The position numbers were made by a program, and so were the translations under genes. From Candidatus Aminicenantes bacterium UBA4085 (lineage in GTDB: Bacteria; Acidobacteriota; Aminicenantia; Aminicenantales; UBA4085), in assembly GCA_002383325.1 (NCBI GenBank), contig DFYJ01000098.1, positions 28,418 through 47,755 of the forward strand: DNA of 19,338 nt, given 5' to 3'. Under the pieces are notes generated by a model. The model was not told the DNA's origin and did not search any database. It saw only the letters and a program-made list of their open reading frames with translations. How positions within the stretch are numbered: position 1 is the stretch's first letter; each line of letters opens with the position of its first letter. Shown here one piece after another: positions 1 through 6,728 of this stretch.

Positions 1-35
1 TTGAATGTTGAGACCTGACCCCTAATTGAGGGGTC
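1..35. repeat. Short dispersed-type repeat with hairpin at the hutH 3' end
   Basis: Positions 17-23 (GACCCCT) and 29-35 (AGGGGTC) are perfect 7-base inverted arms around the loop AATTG. The hutH stop codon (complement of 22-24) lies inside this hairpin, so the last few hutH codons come from the repeat. The outer part, GAATGTTGAGACCTGACCCC, has the look of short repeats that recur in large-genome bacteria, some linked to REP-type (RAYT) transposases. That family assignment is from memory and is not shown here, because only one copy of this type is in the window. There is no T-run after the hairpin on the hutH strand, so it is at best an imperfect terminator. Confidence 0.5.
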
Positions 36-1542
36 CGCAGACGGCTTCGGCGGAGCGGACAAAGTCGCCGCGGCGGATCATCTCCCTCACCTTGGCGACT
101 TCGGGTTTGAGGTAGCGGTCGGTCGAAAGATGCGGCACGGCCTTCCGCACCGCCCCGTAGACGGCTTCGACACCCGCCCCCGGCCGCAGCGGCTTGTGGA
201 AGTCCAGAGCTTGGGCGGCCGATACGATCTCGATGGCCAGCACCCACAGGGTGTTCTCGTAAATCTGCCGCGCCTTGCGGCAGGCGATCGTGCCCATCGA
301 AACGTGGTCTTCCTGGTTGGCGCTGGTCGGGATGCTGTCGACGCTGGCGGGGTGGGCCAGAATCTTGTTCTCGGAGACCAGGCTGGCTGCCGTGTACTGC
401 GAGATCATCAGCCCGCTGTGCAGTCCGCCCTGCTCCGCGAGAAACGCCGGCAGGCCGCTCAGGGCCGGATTGAGCATCTGCTCCACCCGGCGCTCGCTGA
501 TGTTCGCCAGCTCCGCCGCCGCGATGCCCGCGTAGTCGGCGGCCAAGGCCAGCGGCTGTCCGTGGAAATTGCCACCCGATATGACCCGCCCTTCCTCCGG
601 GAAAACCAGCGGATTGTCGGTGACCGAGCCCAGCTCGACCTTCAACACCTCCAAGACGTGCCGGACGGCATCCCGGCTGGCCCCATGGACCTGCGGTACG
701 GCCCGCAGCGAGTAGGCGTCCTGAACCTTGGCGCAGCTCTCGTGCGAGAGGCGTATCTCGGAATCCCGAAGCAGAGCCCTCAGATTGGCGGCTGTCTCGA
801 TCGCCCCCGGATGCGGCCGCAGCCTGATGACCGCCTCTTCGAACGGGGCGTGGCTCCCCTTGAGCGCCTCGAGGCTCATGGCCGCGGCGATATCGGCCGT
901 AGTCAGGAGCACCTGCACGTCGGCCGCGAACAACGCCAGCAGCGAAGTCATGGCCTGAGTTCCGTTGATGAGCGCCAAGCCTTCCTTGGCCTCCAGGACA
1001 AGAGGGGAGAGCCCCGTCTCGCCCATGACATCGGCCGTCGGCCGCACCTCGCCCTTGTCCTCGACCTCTCCCTCGCCGATCAGGGCCAGGGCCATGTGGG
1101 CCAGCGGAGCCAAGTCTCCGCTCGACCCGACCGATCCCTGCGACGGGACGACCGGGTGGATGCCATGGTTGAGGAAGGCCAGCAAGGCCTCGACCACGAC
1201 TTCCCGCACGCCGCTGTGGCCGAGGGCCAGGCTCTGGGCCCGCAGGAGCAGCATGCCTCGCACGACTTCGGCCGGGAACGGCTCGCCGACCCCGATGGCG
1301 TGCGACAGGATCAGGTTGCGCTGCAGATCCTTGAGCTTGTCCGCCTCGATCCGGGTGTTCTGAAACTTGCCGAAGCCGGTGTTGACGCCGTAGACCGGGA
1401 TGCCGACGGCCAGGATGGCCTCGATGCGGTCCCGACCCCTGCGGATCCGCTCCCTCGCGGCCGGTCCGATCTCCACCCTCCGGCCTTCACGAACCACGGC
1501 GATGAACTCTTCGAGCATCAGGCGGTCTTCGAGCACGAGCAT
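22..1542 (-). CDS. hutH: Histidine ammonia-lyase
   Basis: Deaminates L-histidine to trans-urocanate and ammonia, the first step of cytosolic histidine degradation. The 506 residues match the usual 500-510. Diagnostic blocks in order: YGVNTGFG (Tyr51), LSHAIGVG (His81, the histidine-specific position), [30 protein letters not shown] and QEDHVSMG. The self-cyclising cofactor (MIO) triad is usually Ala-Ser-Gly. Here it is Ser140-Ser141-Gly142 (bases 1117-1125), with the essential central serine kept. The start at 1542 is supported by GGAGG six bases upstream (complement of 1549-1553). The last residues and the stop fall in a repeat hairpin, so the native C-terminus may be slightly altered. No other hut genes are next to it. 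An aromatic-acid lyase or aminomutase is less likely given the SH pair and full HAL pattern. Confidence 0.95.
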   Translation of the reverse strand: MLVLEDRLMLEEFIAVVREGRRVEIGPAARERIRRGRDRIEAILAVGIPVYGVNTGFGKFQNTRIEADKLKDLQRNLILSHAIGVGEPFPAEVVRGMLLLRAQSLALGHSGVREVVVEALLAFLNHGIHPVVPSQGSVGSSGDLAPLAHMALALIGEGEVEDKGEVRPTADVMGETGLSPLVLEAKEGLALINGTQAMTSLLALFAADVQVLLTTADIAAAMSLEALKGSHAPFEEAVIRLRPHPGAIETAANLRALLRDSEIRLSHESCAKVQDAYSLRAVPQVHGASRDAVRHVLEVLKVELGSVTDNPLVFPEEGRVISGGNFHGQPLALAADYAGIAAAELANISERRVEQMLNPALSGLPAFLAEQGGLHSGLMISQYTAASLVSENKILAHPASVDSIPTSANQEDHVSMGTIACRKARQIYENTLWVLAIEIVSAAQALDFHKPLRPGAGVEAVYGAVRKAVPHLSTDRYLKPEVAKVREMIRRGDFVRSAEAVCGPLN

Positions 1543-1548
1543 GGCGGG

Positions 1549-1591
1549 CCTCCGGACCGTGACTATAGCGGCCCGCGCCGGAGCCTGTCAA
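1549..1591 (-). promoter_or_regulatory. Predicted sigma70-type promoter and RBS of hutH
   Basis: On the minus strand, TTGACA (complement of 1586-1591) is followed after 18 bases by TATAGT (complement of 1562-1567). Transcription would start near 1555, leaving a leader of about a dozen bases that contains GGAGG (complement of 1549-1553) six bases before the ATG. The -35 is a consensus match and the -10 differs by one base, which is notable in such GC-rich DNA. This is a sequence-based prediction. Confidence 0.7.
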
Positions 1592-1612
1592 TCCGCTTCT
1601 CGGCCGCTCCGG
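1578..1612. promoter_or_regulatory. Inverted repeat between the two divergent promoters, possible operator
   Basis: CCGGAGC at 1578-1584 and GCTCCGG at 1606-1612 are perfect 7-base inverted arms separated by 21 bases. One arm abuts the hutH -35 (1586-1591) and the other the sigma-gene -35 (1614-1619), so a dimeric regulator bound here could act on both promoters. In a GC-rich region such an arm pair can arise by chance. No candidate regulator gene is nearby apart from the sigma factor itself. Confidence 0.3.
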
Positions 1613-1613
1613 A

Positions 1614-1642
1614 TTGAACCTTTTCGGCGGATCGGTTACATA
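1614..1642 (+). promoter_or_regulatory. Predicted promoter of the ECF sigma operon, possibly leaderless
   Basis: TTGAAC (1614-1619), a 17-base spacer, then TACATA (1637-1642) resembles a housekeeping promoter. The ATG of the sigma gene begins at 1649, only seven bases after the -10, so the transcript would start at or within a base or two of the start codon. No Shine-Dalgarno sequence lies before that ATG, which fits a leaderless message. An autoregulatory ECF-type promoter was looked for; GAACC is present at 1616-1620, but no convincing -10 of that type has the right spacing. Confidence 0.55.
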
Positions 1643-1648
1643 GAGTCG

Positions 1649-2242
1649 ATGAAGATTTCGGCGGTTCCCACCGGCGAGGCAGGGACCCTGGTCCTGGCCG
1701 AATGGGCCGCGGCCCATGGCTCCCGTCTCCTGTCCGCGGCCCGGGCTTTCTGCGGGGACGGGATCGAGGCCGAGGACCTCGTCCAGGAGACTTTCTCGGA
1801 GGCGGCGGCCGGATGGGCCCGCTTCGAAGGCCGATCTGCCCCCTATACTTGGATCTACGGCATCCTGCGCCGGCGTTTTCTGCTCCAATGCCGCCGCAAG
1901 CGGCGCTTTCTCCATTGGGCGTCCTCGGCCGGCCGCCGCTCCTCCTCAGCCGAGCCCGCCGATCCACCGGCCCCATTCGATGCCGACCCCGAATCCGCCC
2001 GCGACCGGCGCTTGGATCTCATCGCGGCGGCCGTTCGCGGACAAAGCGCCAAGCACCGCGAAGTCCTCCATCTGCGCTACGTCGAAGGCCGCACGATCGC
2101 CGAAATTGCCGCCCTCGTCGCTATTTCCGAAGGGACCGTCAAATCCCGGCTCCATCATGCTTTGCGCCGGGTTCAAACGGTCGTAGGCCGGGAAGCCGAG
2201 CCCCGTCTCGCCCCGGCCCGGGAGAAAGCCCATGAGCTGTAA
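1649..2242 (+). CDS. ECF-type RNA polymerase sigma factor
   Basis: A 197-residue group 4 (ECF) sigma factor that directs RNA polymerase to a small regulon. Region 2 spans about residues 22-88 and includes the helix EDLVQETF (42-49) and the aromatic/basic DNA-melting segment around TWIYGILRRR. An Ala/Ser/Pro-rich linker follows. Region 4 spans about 126-176, with the helix-turn-helix around RTIAEIAALVAISEGTVKSR. The frame is open further upstream, but ATG 1649 gives a normal ECF N-terminus and sits just after a good promoter. The anti-sigma gene overlaps its 3' end by 11 bases, the classic arrangement for a sigma/anti-sigma pair. The target promoters and the inducing signal are not known from sequence. 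I assign no subgroup name. Confidence 0.92.
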   Translation: MKISAVPTGEAGTLVLAEWAAAHGSRLLSAARAFCGDGIEAEDLVQETFSEAAAGWARFEGRSAPYTWIYGILRRRFLLQCRRKRRFLHWASSAGRRSSSAEPADPPAPFDADPESARDRRLDLIAAAVRGQSAKHREVLHLRYVEGRTIAEIAALVAISEGTVKSRLHHALRRVQTVVGREAEPRLAPAREKAHEL

Positions 2243-2753
2243 GTCCTGCCGCAGGAACATCTTCGATTGGCGAGATGGGACTCTCGATGCCTCCAGGAGG
2301 AAAAACGTCGAAGACCATCTCGAGGGCTGCCCCGGCTGCCGTGCTTTCTACGAGGAAGAGGCGCTCCTGGGCACGGGAGTTGGGGAAGTTTATAAACGGA
2401 TCCGGGCTGTCCCTATGCCTGCGCCTGCGGAGACAGCTTCGACGGCGTGCCCATCCGCCGCCCCCCTCCGGGAACGCCGCAACCATCCGCGCCGCCTGCG
2501 CTGGATCGCCGTGGCCGGGACGGCGGTGCTGCTCGCGGCCGTCTTCATGTTCCGGCCCAGCCTGGCCCCGCCGCTCATCGAACCGACCTCATCCGAGCCG
2601 GTCGTCCTGGATGATTTCCCGGACCCGCTCCGCGACTGGGTCGAGGGCCGGCTCATCATCACGGTCGAAGAAGCTTCGGGCGGCTCCCGGCAGAGCTACC
2701 TGGCGACCCGGGACGGCTCGATCCGCCGGATCGCCGAAAAGGGGAGAGGTTGA
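2232..2753 (+). CDS. Zinc-finger transmembrane anti-sigma factor
   Basis: A 173-residue membrane protein predicted to hold the upstream sigma factor inactive. The N-terminal cytoplasmic domain has the ZAS pattern: Cys3/Cys6, then His29-xxx-Cys33-xx-Cys36 within DHLEGCPGC. A Pro/Ala-rich linker leads to one transmembrane helix at about residues 91-107 (WIAVAGTAVLLAAVFMF), preceded by a basic patch (RRNHPRRLR) that orients the N-terminus inward. Residues 108-173 would be periplasmic and form a small unrecognised domain. The start ATG lies inside the sigma gene, behind GGGAGAA, so the two are translationally coupled. Its stop TGA overlaps the next gene's ATG, tying the following propeller protein to the same operon. 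Regulated proteolysis of the periplasmic part is the family norm but cannot be read from the sequence. Confidence 0.88.
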   Translation: MSCKSCRRNIFDWRDGTLDASRRKNVEDHLEGCPGCRAFYEEEALLGTGVGEVYKRIRAVPMPAPAETASTACPSAAPLRERRNHPRRLRWIAVAGTAVLLAAVFMFRPSLAPPLIEPTSSEPVVLDDFPDPLRDWVEGRLIITVEEASGGSRQSYLATRDGSIRRIAEKGRG

Positions 2754-3931
2754 TGATCAAGAGACTCTTTCTGCTGGCGCTCTTCCTGCCATCGGCGGTG
2801 CTGGGCCAAGCGCCTGCCGTGCCCGCTCCGGCGGCTCCGAAGGAACAGCCTGCCGCAGTCATCCGCTTGGAGCGAGTCAAGGACTTCGGCCAAAGTCAAG
2901 ACTGGACCGGGCTTTTCCGGAATTATGAGAGCCGCGGCTCGTACAAGGGCGTGGTCAGGCTGCCCGACGGCCGGCTCCTGGTCGCCGACACCAGGACCTA
3001 CAACTTCCTGATCTTCGATGCCCGCGGCCGCTTCTTGGGGAAGTTTTGGGCCAAGGGACGGCGCAAAGCCTCTTCCAAGACCGCCTACAACCGGCCGGAA
3101 TGGGCCTCCCTGTGGGACGGCAGGCTGCTTTTCGTCTCGGAGCTGGGCCGGGTACGCGTCTTCGATCTCGACGGCCGCCAGGTCCGGACGGCCGTGGTGG
3201 ATCATCCCGTCTCCTGCCTTGCGCCCCTGAGCGAGACGACCGTAGCCGTGGCCGGCTGGGTACTTCAGGCGGATGCTTCGAGCCGGTTCATCATCGCCCT
3301 GGTCGACCTTTCCACGGGACGCGAAACAGTCCTGCGCGATATGCTGGAGGATATGCCTGAGCCGGTCCGGACCAAGGACGGCCGGATCGTGAGAGCTCGA
3401 GCGCCTTATGACCGGATCCGGCCTTTTGTCAGGGCCCTGGGGCCGGATGCGTTCGCGGCCGGATTCTCCAACTGGCCCGAGATCGAAGTCTTCGATGCCG
3501 CGGGCAAGCCCGTGCGGCTCTTCCGCCTCCGCGGCGAACCGGCGGCCATGGTGGCGACGATGGAGGACCTGGGCCGCTACGCCGACCCCTACGACAGCTC
3601 GAATAAGAGCCGGTTCCGCGGCCAATTTTTCGTCGCTCCCTATGATCCCGACCGGGGAATCCGATTCTTCAACTTCGTCCTCGACGACAAGGGCCGCTTC
3701 CTCGTCTTCTCCTTCCCTGAATCAGGCGCCGATCCCGTGCTCCGGATCTATTCGTCCGTCGGCGATTTGCTCAAGGAGGCCAGGCTCGAGGCCGGGGACC
3801 TGAAGATCGCTTTCAGCCCCGGCGAGGCCGGCCCCGTTTTCGACGGGGAATGCCTCATCACGCTGGCCGAGGAAAAGGAAGCGAAAGGCGTCCCCCTGCG
3901 GCTCGTCAAGCTTCGGATGATCGGGCTCTAG
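2753..3931 (+). CDS. Secreted beta-propeller-like protein of the sigma operon
   Basis: A 392-residue exported protein. Residues 1-19 form a Sec signal peptide (MIKRLF, hydrophobic core, AVLG-Q) without a lipobox cysteine, so it should be soluble in the periplasm or secreted. The body has blade-like repeats of the NHL/6-bladed propeller style, such as GVVRLPDGRLLVADTRTYNF followed by LIFDARGRFLGKF, and later VFDAAGKPVRLF and FVLDDKGRFLVFSF. ATG 2753 overlaps the anti-sigma stop (TGATG), with GGGGAG six bases upstream at 2741-2746. A TTG at 2750 would add one residue. Cotranscription with an anti-sigma factor suggests a role in envelope sensing or as the regulon's effector, which is inference. 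No enzymatic motif is visible. Confidence 0.75.
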   Translation: MIKRLFLLALFLPSAVLGQAPAVPAPAAPKEQPAAVIRLERVKDFGQSQDWTGLFRNYESRGSYKGVVRLPDGRLLVADTRTYNFLIFDARGRFLGKFWAKGRRKASSKTAYNRPEWASLWDGRLLFVSELGRVRVFDLDGRQVRTAVVDHPVSCLAPLSETTVAVAGWVLQADASSRFIIALVDLSTGRETVLRDMLEDMPEPVRTKDGRIVRARAPYDRIRPFVRALGPDAFAAGFSNWPEIEVFDAAGKPVRLFRLRGEPAAMVATMEDLGRYADPYDSSNKSRFRGQFFVAPYDPDRGIRFFNFVLDDKGRFLVFSFPESGADPVLRIYSSVGDLLKEARLEAGDLKIAFSPGEAGPVFDGECLITLAEEKEAKGVPLRLVKLRMIGL

Positions 3932-4023
3932 AATCGGCCGCACAAGATCCTGGATGCCTTAAACAAACTGCGGCCCAAAGGCGTAATAACAATAACGATC
4001 GATCGCCAAGGAGGGGCACGCTC

Positions 4024-5178
4024 ATGAGGGCTATCTTGAGATTCCGGAAATCCGCGTTCATGGTTGCCGCAGCCATCCTCAGCTCAGTCACGATCGGATC
4101 CTCCGCCGCGCCCGGGACTATATTCCCGCAAGACAAGGCCGTCTCCGCGGTACCCAGGATCGCCAATCTCATCCAACCCCGTGACGGCATCCTAACGCCC
4201 AAGCTGACCGAGCTGTGGTCGGTAGGCGGCGAGGACGATCCCCAGGGCGAGCTTATCAACCGCCCCTTCGAGATCCGGCTGGCCTCCGACGGCACGGTCT
4301 ACGTCCTGGACTGGGGGGACACCTGTATCCGCGTCTTCGATGCCCAAGGCAAGCTCCTCCGCCAAGTCGGCCGCAAGGGCCAGGGGCCGGGTGACTTCGA
4401 CACGCCTTGCTGGTTCGATGTCGACGGGGGCGGCCGCATCCATGTCGTCGACATGCGCAATATGCGGGTCACCCGATTCGATCCTTCGGGCAAGTACGAG
4501 TCGAGCTTCCGGCTGGAGAAGATCGCCTCCGGGATCCGGGTCGACGGCCGTGGCCGCATCTGGTGCGGGGAGATGTCGACGGGCGAGCCCGAGTTGACCT
4601 CGGAGTTCAAGATCGTCCAGCGCATGCTGACCCTTGTTCGCTACGACGCCGACGGCAGGAACCCCCTCCGCGTCGAGCCTTTCCCCTCCGAGAAGATGAT
4701 GATGAAGGCTGTGGGCGGCGGAGGCGTGGTCTCCGGCTCCTCGCCGGCGGCTCCGTCGGCCGGCTGGGGCATCGCTCCGGATGGGAGGGTCTGGCTCGGC
4801 CACAATCAGACCTACGACATCGGCGTCCACGATGCCGACGGCCAGCTGCTCTTCCGCTTCGGCCGGGCCTTCAAGCCGGTCCGCAACAACGACTTCTATG
4901 AGATAGCGCCCGCGAACCGCAAGAGCACTGTCGTCCCGGAGACATTCCCCGCCTTCGCCCCGGATTTCTTCTTCGATGAGGCGGGCAACATCTGGCTTCG
5001 CATGTTCCGCAATGACGATGCGGGCGAACCGCACCGCTATGACGTCTTCTCGCCTCAGGGCGTCTACTTGAAGCAGCTCGTCCTGCCCTGCCGGATCTAC
5101 CAGGCCCGCCATGGAAGAATGATTGGCGTGGTTGAAACGGAGGAGGGCTTCCGGGTGTTGAAGTGCTATCGATACTAG
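4024..5178 (+). CDS. Secreted 6-bladed beta-propeller protein
   Basis: A 384-residue exported protein. Its long N-region (MRAILRFRKSAF) and hydrophobic stretch to about residue 28 form a signal peptide. The propeller body carries blade strands such as RLASDGTVYVLDWGDTCIRVFDAQGKLL, followed by QVGRKGQGPGDF (about 114-125), the turn shared with the other propellers in this window, and closes with a C-terminal strand, GFRVLKCYRY. A Gly/Ser-rich loop interrupts the middle (about 232-245). ATG 4024 is chosen over in-frame upstream codons because AAGGAGG at 4008-4014 sits nine bases before it and the signal peptide begins there. It lies 92 bases after the previous propeller gene and is probably in the same transcript. 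Ligand and role are unknown. Confidence 0.8.
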   Translation: MRAILRFRKSAFMVAAAILSSVTIGSSAAPGTIFPQDKAVSAVPRIANLIQPRDGILTPKLTELWSVGGEDDPQGELINRPFEIRLASDGTVYVLDWGDTCIRVFDAQGKLLRQVGRKGQGPGDFDTPCWFDVDGGGRIHVVDMRNMRVTRFDPSGKYESSFRLEKIASGIRVDGRGRIWCGEMSTGEPELTSEFKIVQRMLTLVRYDADGRNPLRVEPFPSEKMMMKAVGGGGVVSGSSPAAPSAGWGIAPDGRVWLGHNQTYDIGVHDADGQLLFRFGRAFKPVRNNDFYEIAPANRKSTVVPETFPAFAPDFFFDEAGNIWLRMFRNDDAGEPHRYDVFSPQGVYLKQLVLPCRIYQARHGRMIGVVETEEGFRVLKCYRY

Positions 5179-5185
5179 AGATCCG

Positions 5186-5223
5186 CCCGGTTCCGGCGGC
5201 GATGATAATCCGCCGGGTCCGGG
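5186..5223 (+). terminator. Strong hairpin after the propeller gene, candidate terminator
   Basis: CCCGG-TT-CCGGCGG (5186-5199) pairs with CCGCCGG-GT-CCGGG (5210-5223) around the ten-base loop 5200-5209. That makes a 14-step stem broken only by one G-T wobble and one T-T mismatch, starting eight bases after the stop codon. The downstream bases, ACGTCTTCT, are only weakly T-rich. It probably ends or stabilises the sigma-operon transcript, but it is not a textbook intrinsic terminator. Confidence 0.55.
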
Positions 5224-5281
5224 ACGTCTTCTAAAATGGAGGCTTGCGCGGAAAATGCGCTGCCGTGCCCCAGGGGGCGAT

Positions 5282-5309
5282 TTGCATCGACGAAAAGAAT
5301 GCATATAGT
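5282..5309 (+). promoter_or_regulatory. Predicted sigma70-type promoter of the efflux adaptor/channel operon
   Basis: TTGCAT (5282-5287), a 16-base spacer and TATAGT (5304-5309) lie in the AT-richer gap before the adaptor gene. A start near 5316 would give a leader of about 110 bases. No other -35/-10 pair of comparable quality is visible between the hairpin at 5186-5223 and the adaptor start. Confidence 0.5.
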
Positions 5310-5343
5310 ATGAACCTATTCGGACAAGTCATGGGAATGATTC

Positions 5344-5358
5344 AGGGGGTATCCCCCT
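5344..5358 (+). other. G/C hairpin in the leader of the efflux operon
   Basis: AGGGGG (5344-5349) and CCCCCT (5353-5358) are perfect arms around TAT, followed shortly by a TTTTT run within CGGAATTTTTCG. It sits in the predicted leader, about 70 bases before the adaptor ATG. It could act as an attenuator or simply stabilise the leader. No riboswitch architecture was recognised. Confidence 0.3.
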
Positions 5359-5425
5359 CTTCGGAATTTTTCGAAAGGGAAGCGATCCCAGCGTGGACGT
5401 CGGCCCTTTCAAATTGGGGTGAGCG

Positions 5426-6721
5426 ATGGTCATGTCCAAGAAAGCCGTAGGCGTCTCGCTGCTGGTCCTGGCCCTGGCGGCGGCGGGGTATTTTTTTATC
5501 GTCAAAAAAGGCCTTCTCAAACCCGGCGGAGCGAAGGCGGGGGAGAGCGGGGAAGCAGCCGCGGCCGCTTCCGGAGGCGCGGACATCTCAGGCGCACCCG
5601 GACAGAAGACCGAAGCGGCGCCCATCCAGGTCAAGGCCGTGACCGCGGTCGTCGGCGATCTTGTCATGACCCTCAAATCGCCCGGCGAAGCCTACACCGA
5701 GAAGAAGATCGCCTTGAAATCCGAAGCTTCGGGCACCATCCAAAAGCTGGCTGTGGCCGAAGGCCGCCATGTCGCGGCCGGCCAGATCCTGGTCGAGCTC
5801 GACGACCGGGAGGCCAGGCTGTCGCTGGAGCGGCTGGAGGCCGTGCGCCTTAAGAATCTCTCCGATCTCTTCCTCGAAAAGCGCTTCGCCGAGGCGGATA
5901 AGGAAATCGCCCCGGCCGTCCTGGACAAGCTGGCCAAGGCCCAGGCTGTCTTCGAGAAAGCCTCCGAGGCCTTCGGCCGCGCCGAGGCTTCCCAGGCCGA
6001 CCTGGAGAAGGCTCAGAAGGACTACGAGCTGGCCTTGATCGAGGCCGGCCGCAAGAAGGAGGAGATCCTGGCCTCTTCCAAGAACCTGACCCAATCCGAG
6101 ATCGACGTCAAGCTGGCCCGCCTGAGCCTGGAGAAGACCCGCATCAAGGCCCCTTACGCCGGTATCATCACCGAGATCAAGGTCTCGCCGCAGGAGCGGA
6201 TCGAAGCCGGCCGGGAGCTTTTCACCCTGGTCGACCTGTCGCAGATCAAGGTCAAGGCCAAGGTCCTGGAGAGCGAGATTGGCAAGATGCGGGCCGGGCG
6301 CGAAGTCTTCCTCCAGTTCGCCGCTTATCCGGGCCGGTCGTTCAAGGGCTGGGTCGAGGCGGTCAGCCCGATCGTCAGCGCCGAGGACCGGACCTGCTCC
6401 GTCCACGTCGCCGTGGCCAACGCCTCCGAGGAGATCAAGCCGGGCATGCACGCCGAGGTGGAGATCGCGTCGGACATCTACAAGGACCGCCTGACCGTCC
6501 CCCAGAACGCCGTGCTGGTGCGCAACGGGAGGAAGCTGGTCTTCGTGGTCGAGGGCGGCCTGGCCAAATGGCGCTATGTGGAGATCGGCCTGGAGAACGA
6601 GAAGGCGGCCGAGATCCTGCCCAGCACCGAGCCGGGCTGGGGCATCCAACCTGGCGAGCAGGTCATCATCGAAGGCCACTTCAGCCTGGCCCACGACGCC
6701 AAGGTTGTGGTCAAGAATTGA
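5426..6721 (+). CDS. RND efflux periplasmic adaptor (membrane-fusion protein, HlyD/MdtA type)
   Basis: A 431-residue adaptor that bridges an RND permease in the inner membrane and a TolC-type channel. An N-terminal hydrophobic helix (about 8-26) anchors it; there is no lipobox cysteine. An Ala/Gly-rich spacer (30-65) follows. The first lipoyl half-motif is at about 96-130 (SEASGTIQKLAVAEGRHVAAGQ). A long charged alpha-helical hairpin spans about 130-236, and the second lipoyl half is at about 238-270 (IKAPYAGIITEIKVSPQERI). A beta-barrel lies around 272-350, ending near IKPGMHAEVEI, and a membrane-proximal domain around VPQNAVLVRNG runs to the end. GGGGTGA precedes ATG 5426; a second ATG two codons on is an alternative start. 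The channel gene begins eight bases after its stop. The permeases it must serve lie 6 kb downstream. Confidence 0.92.
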   Translation: MVMSKKAVGVSLLVLALAAAGYFFIVKKGLLKPGGAKAGESGEAAAAASGGADISGAPGQKTEAAPIQVKAVTAVVGDLVMTLKSPGEAYTEKKIALKSEASGTIQKLAVAEGRHVAAGQILVELDDREARLSLERLEAVRLKNLSDLFLEKRFAEADKEIAPAVLDKLAKAQAVFEKASEAFGRAEASQADLEKAQKDYELALIEAGRKKEEILASSKNLTQSEIDVKLARLSLEKTRIKAPYAGIITEIKVSPQERIEAGRELFTLVDLSQIKVKAKVLESEIGKMRAGREVFLQFAAYPGRSFKGWVEAVSPIVSAEDRTCSVHVAVANASEEIKPGMHAEVEIASDIYKDRLTVPQNAVLVRNGRKLVFVVEGGLAKWRYVEIGLENEKAAEILPSTEPGWGIQPGEQVIIEGHFSLAHDAKVVVKN

Positions 6722-6728
6722 GGCGGCC

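Noticed and set aside
130..1617. 495-codon open frame on the plus strand opposite hutH
   Set aside because: Composition is Arg/Asp/His-rich shadow sequence, with no recognisable motif and no RBS; hutH on the other strand is fully conserved.
3932..4023. GGCCGC ... GCGGCC inverted pair as a terminator between the two propellers
   Set aside because: Six-base arms with a loop of nearly 30 bases and no T-run. This is weak and expected in GC-rich DNA.
5244..5450. 68-codon plus-strand frame in the gap before the adaptor gene
   Set aside because: No RBS, no domain-like sequence; it overlaps the predicted promoter and the adaptor start in another frame.
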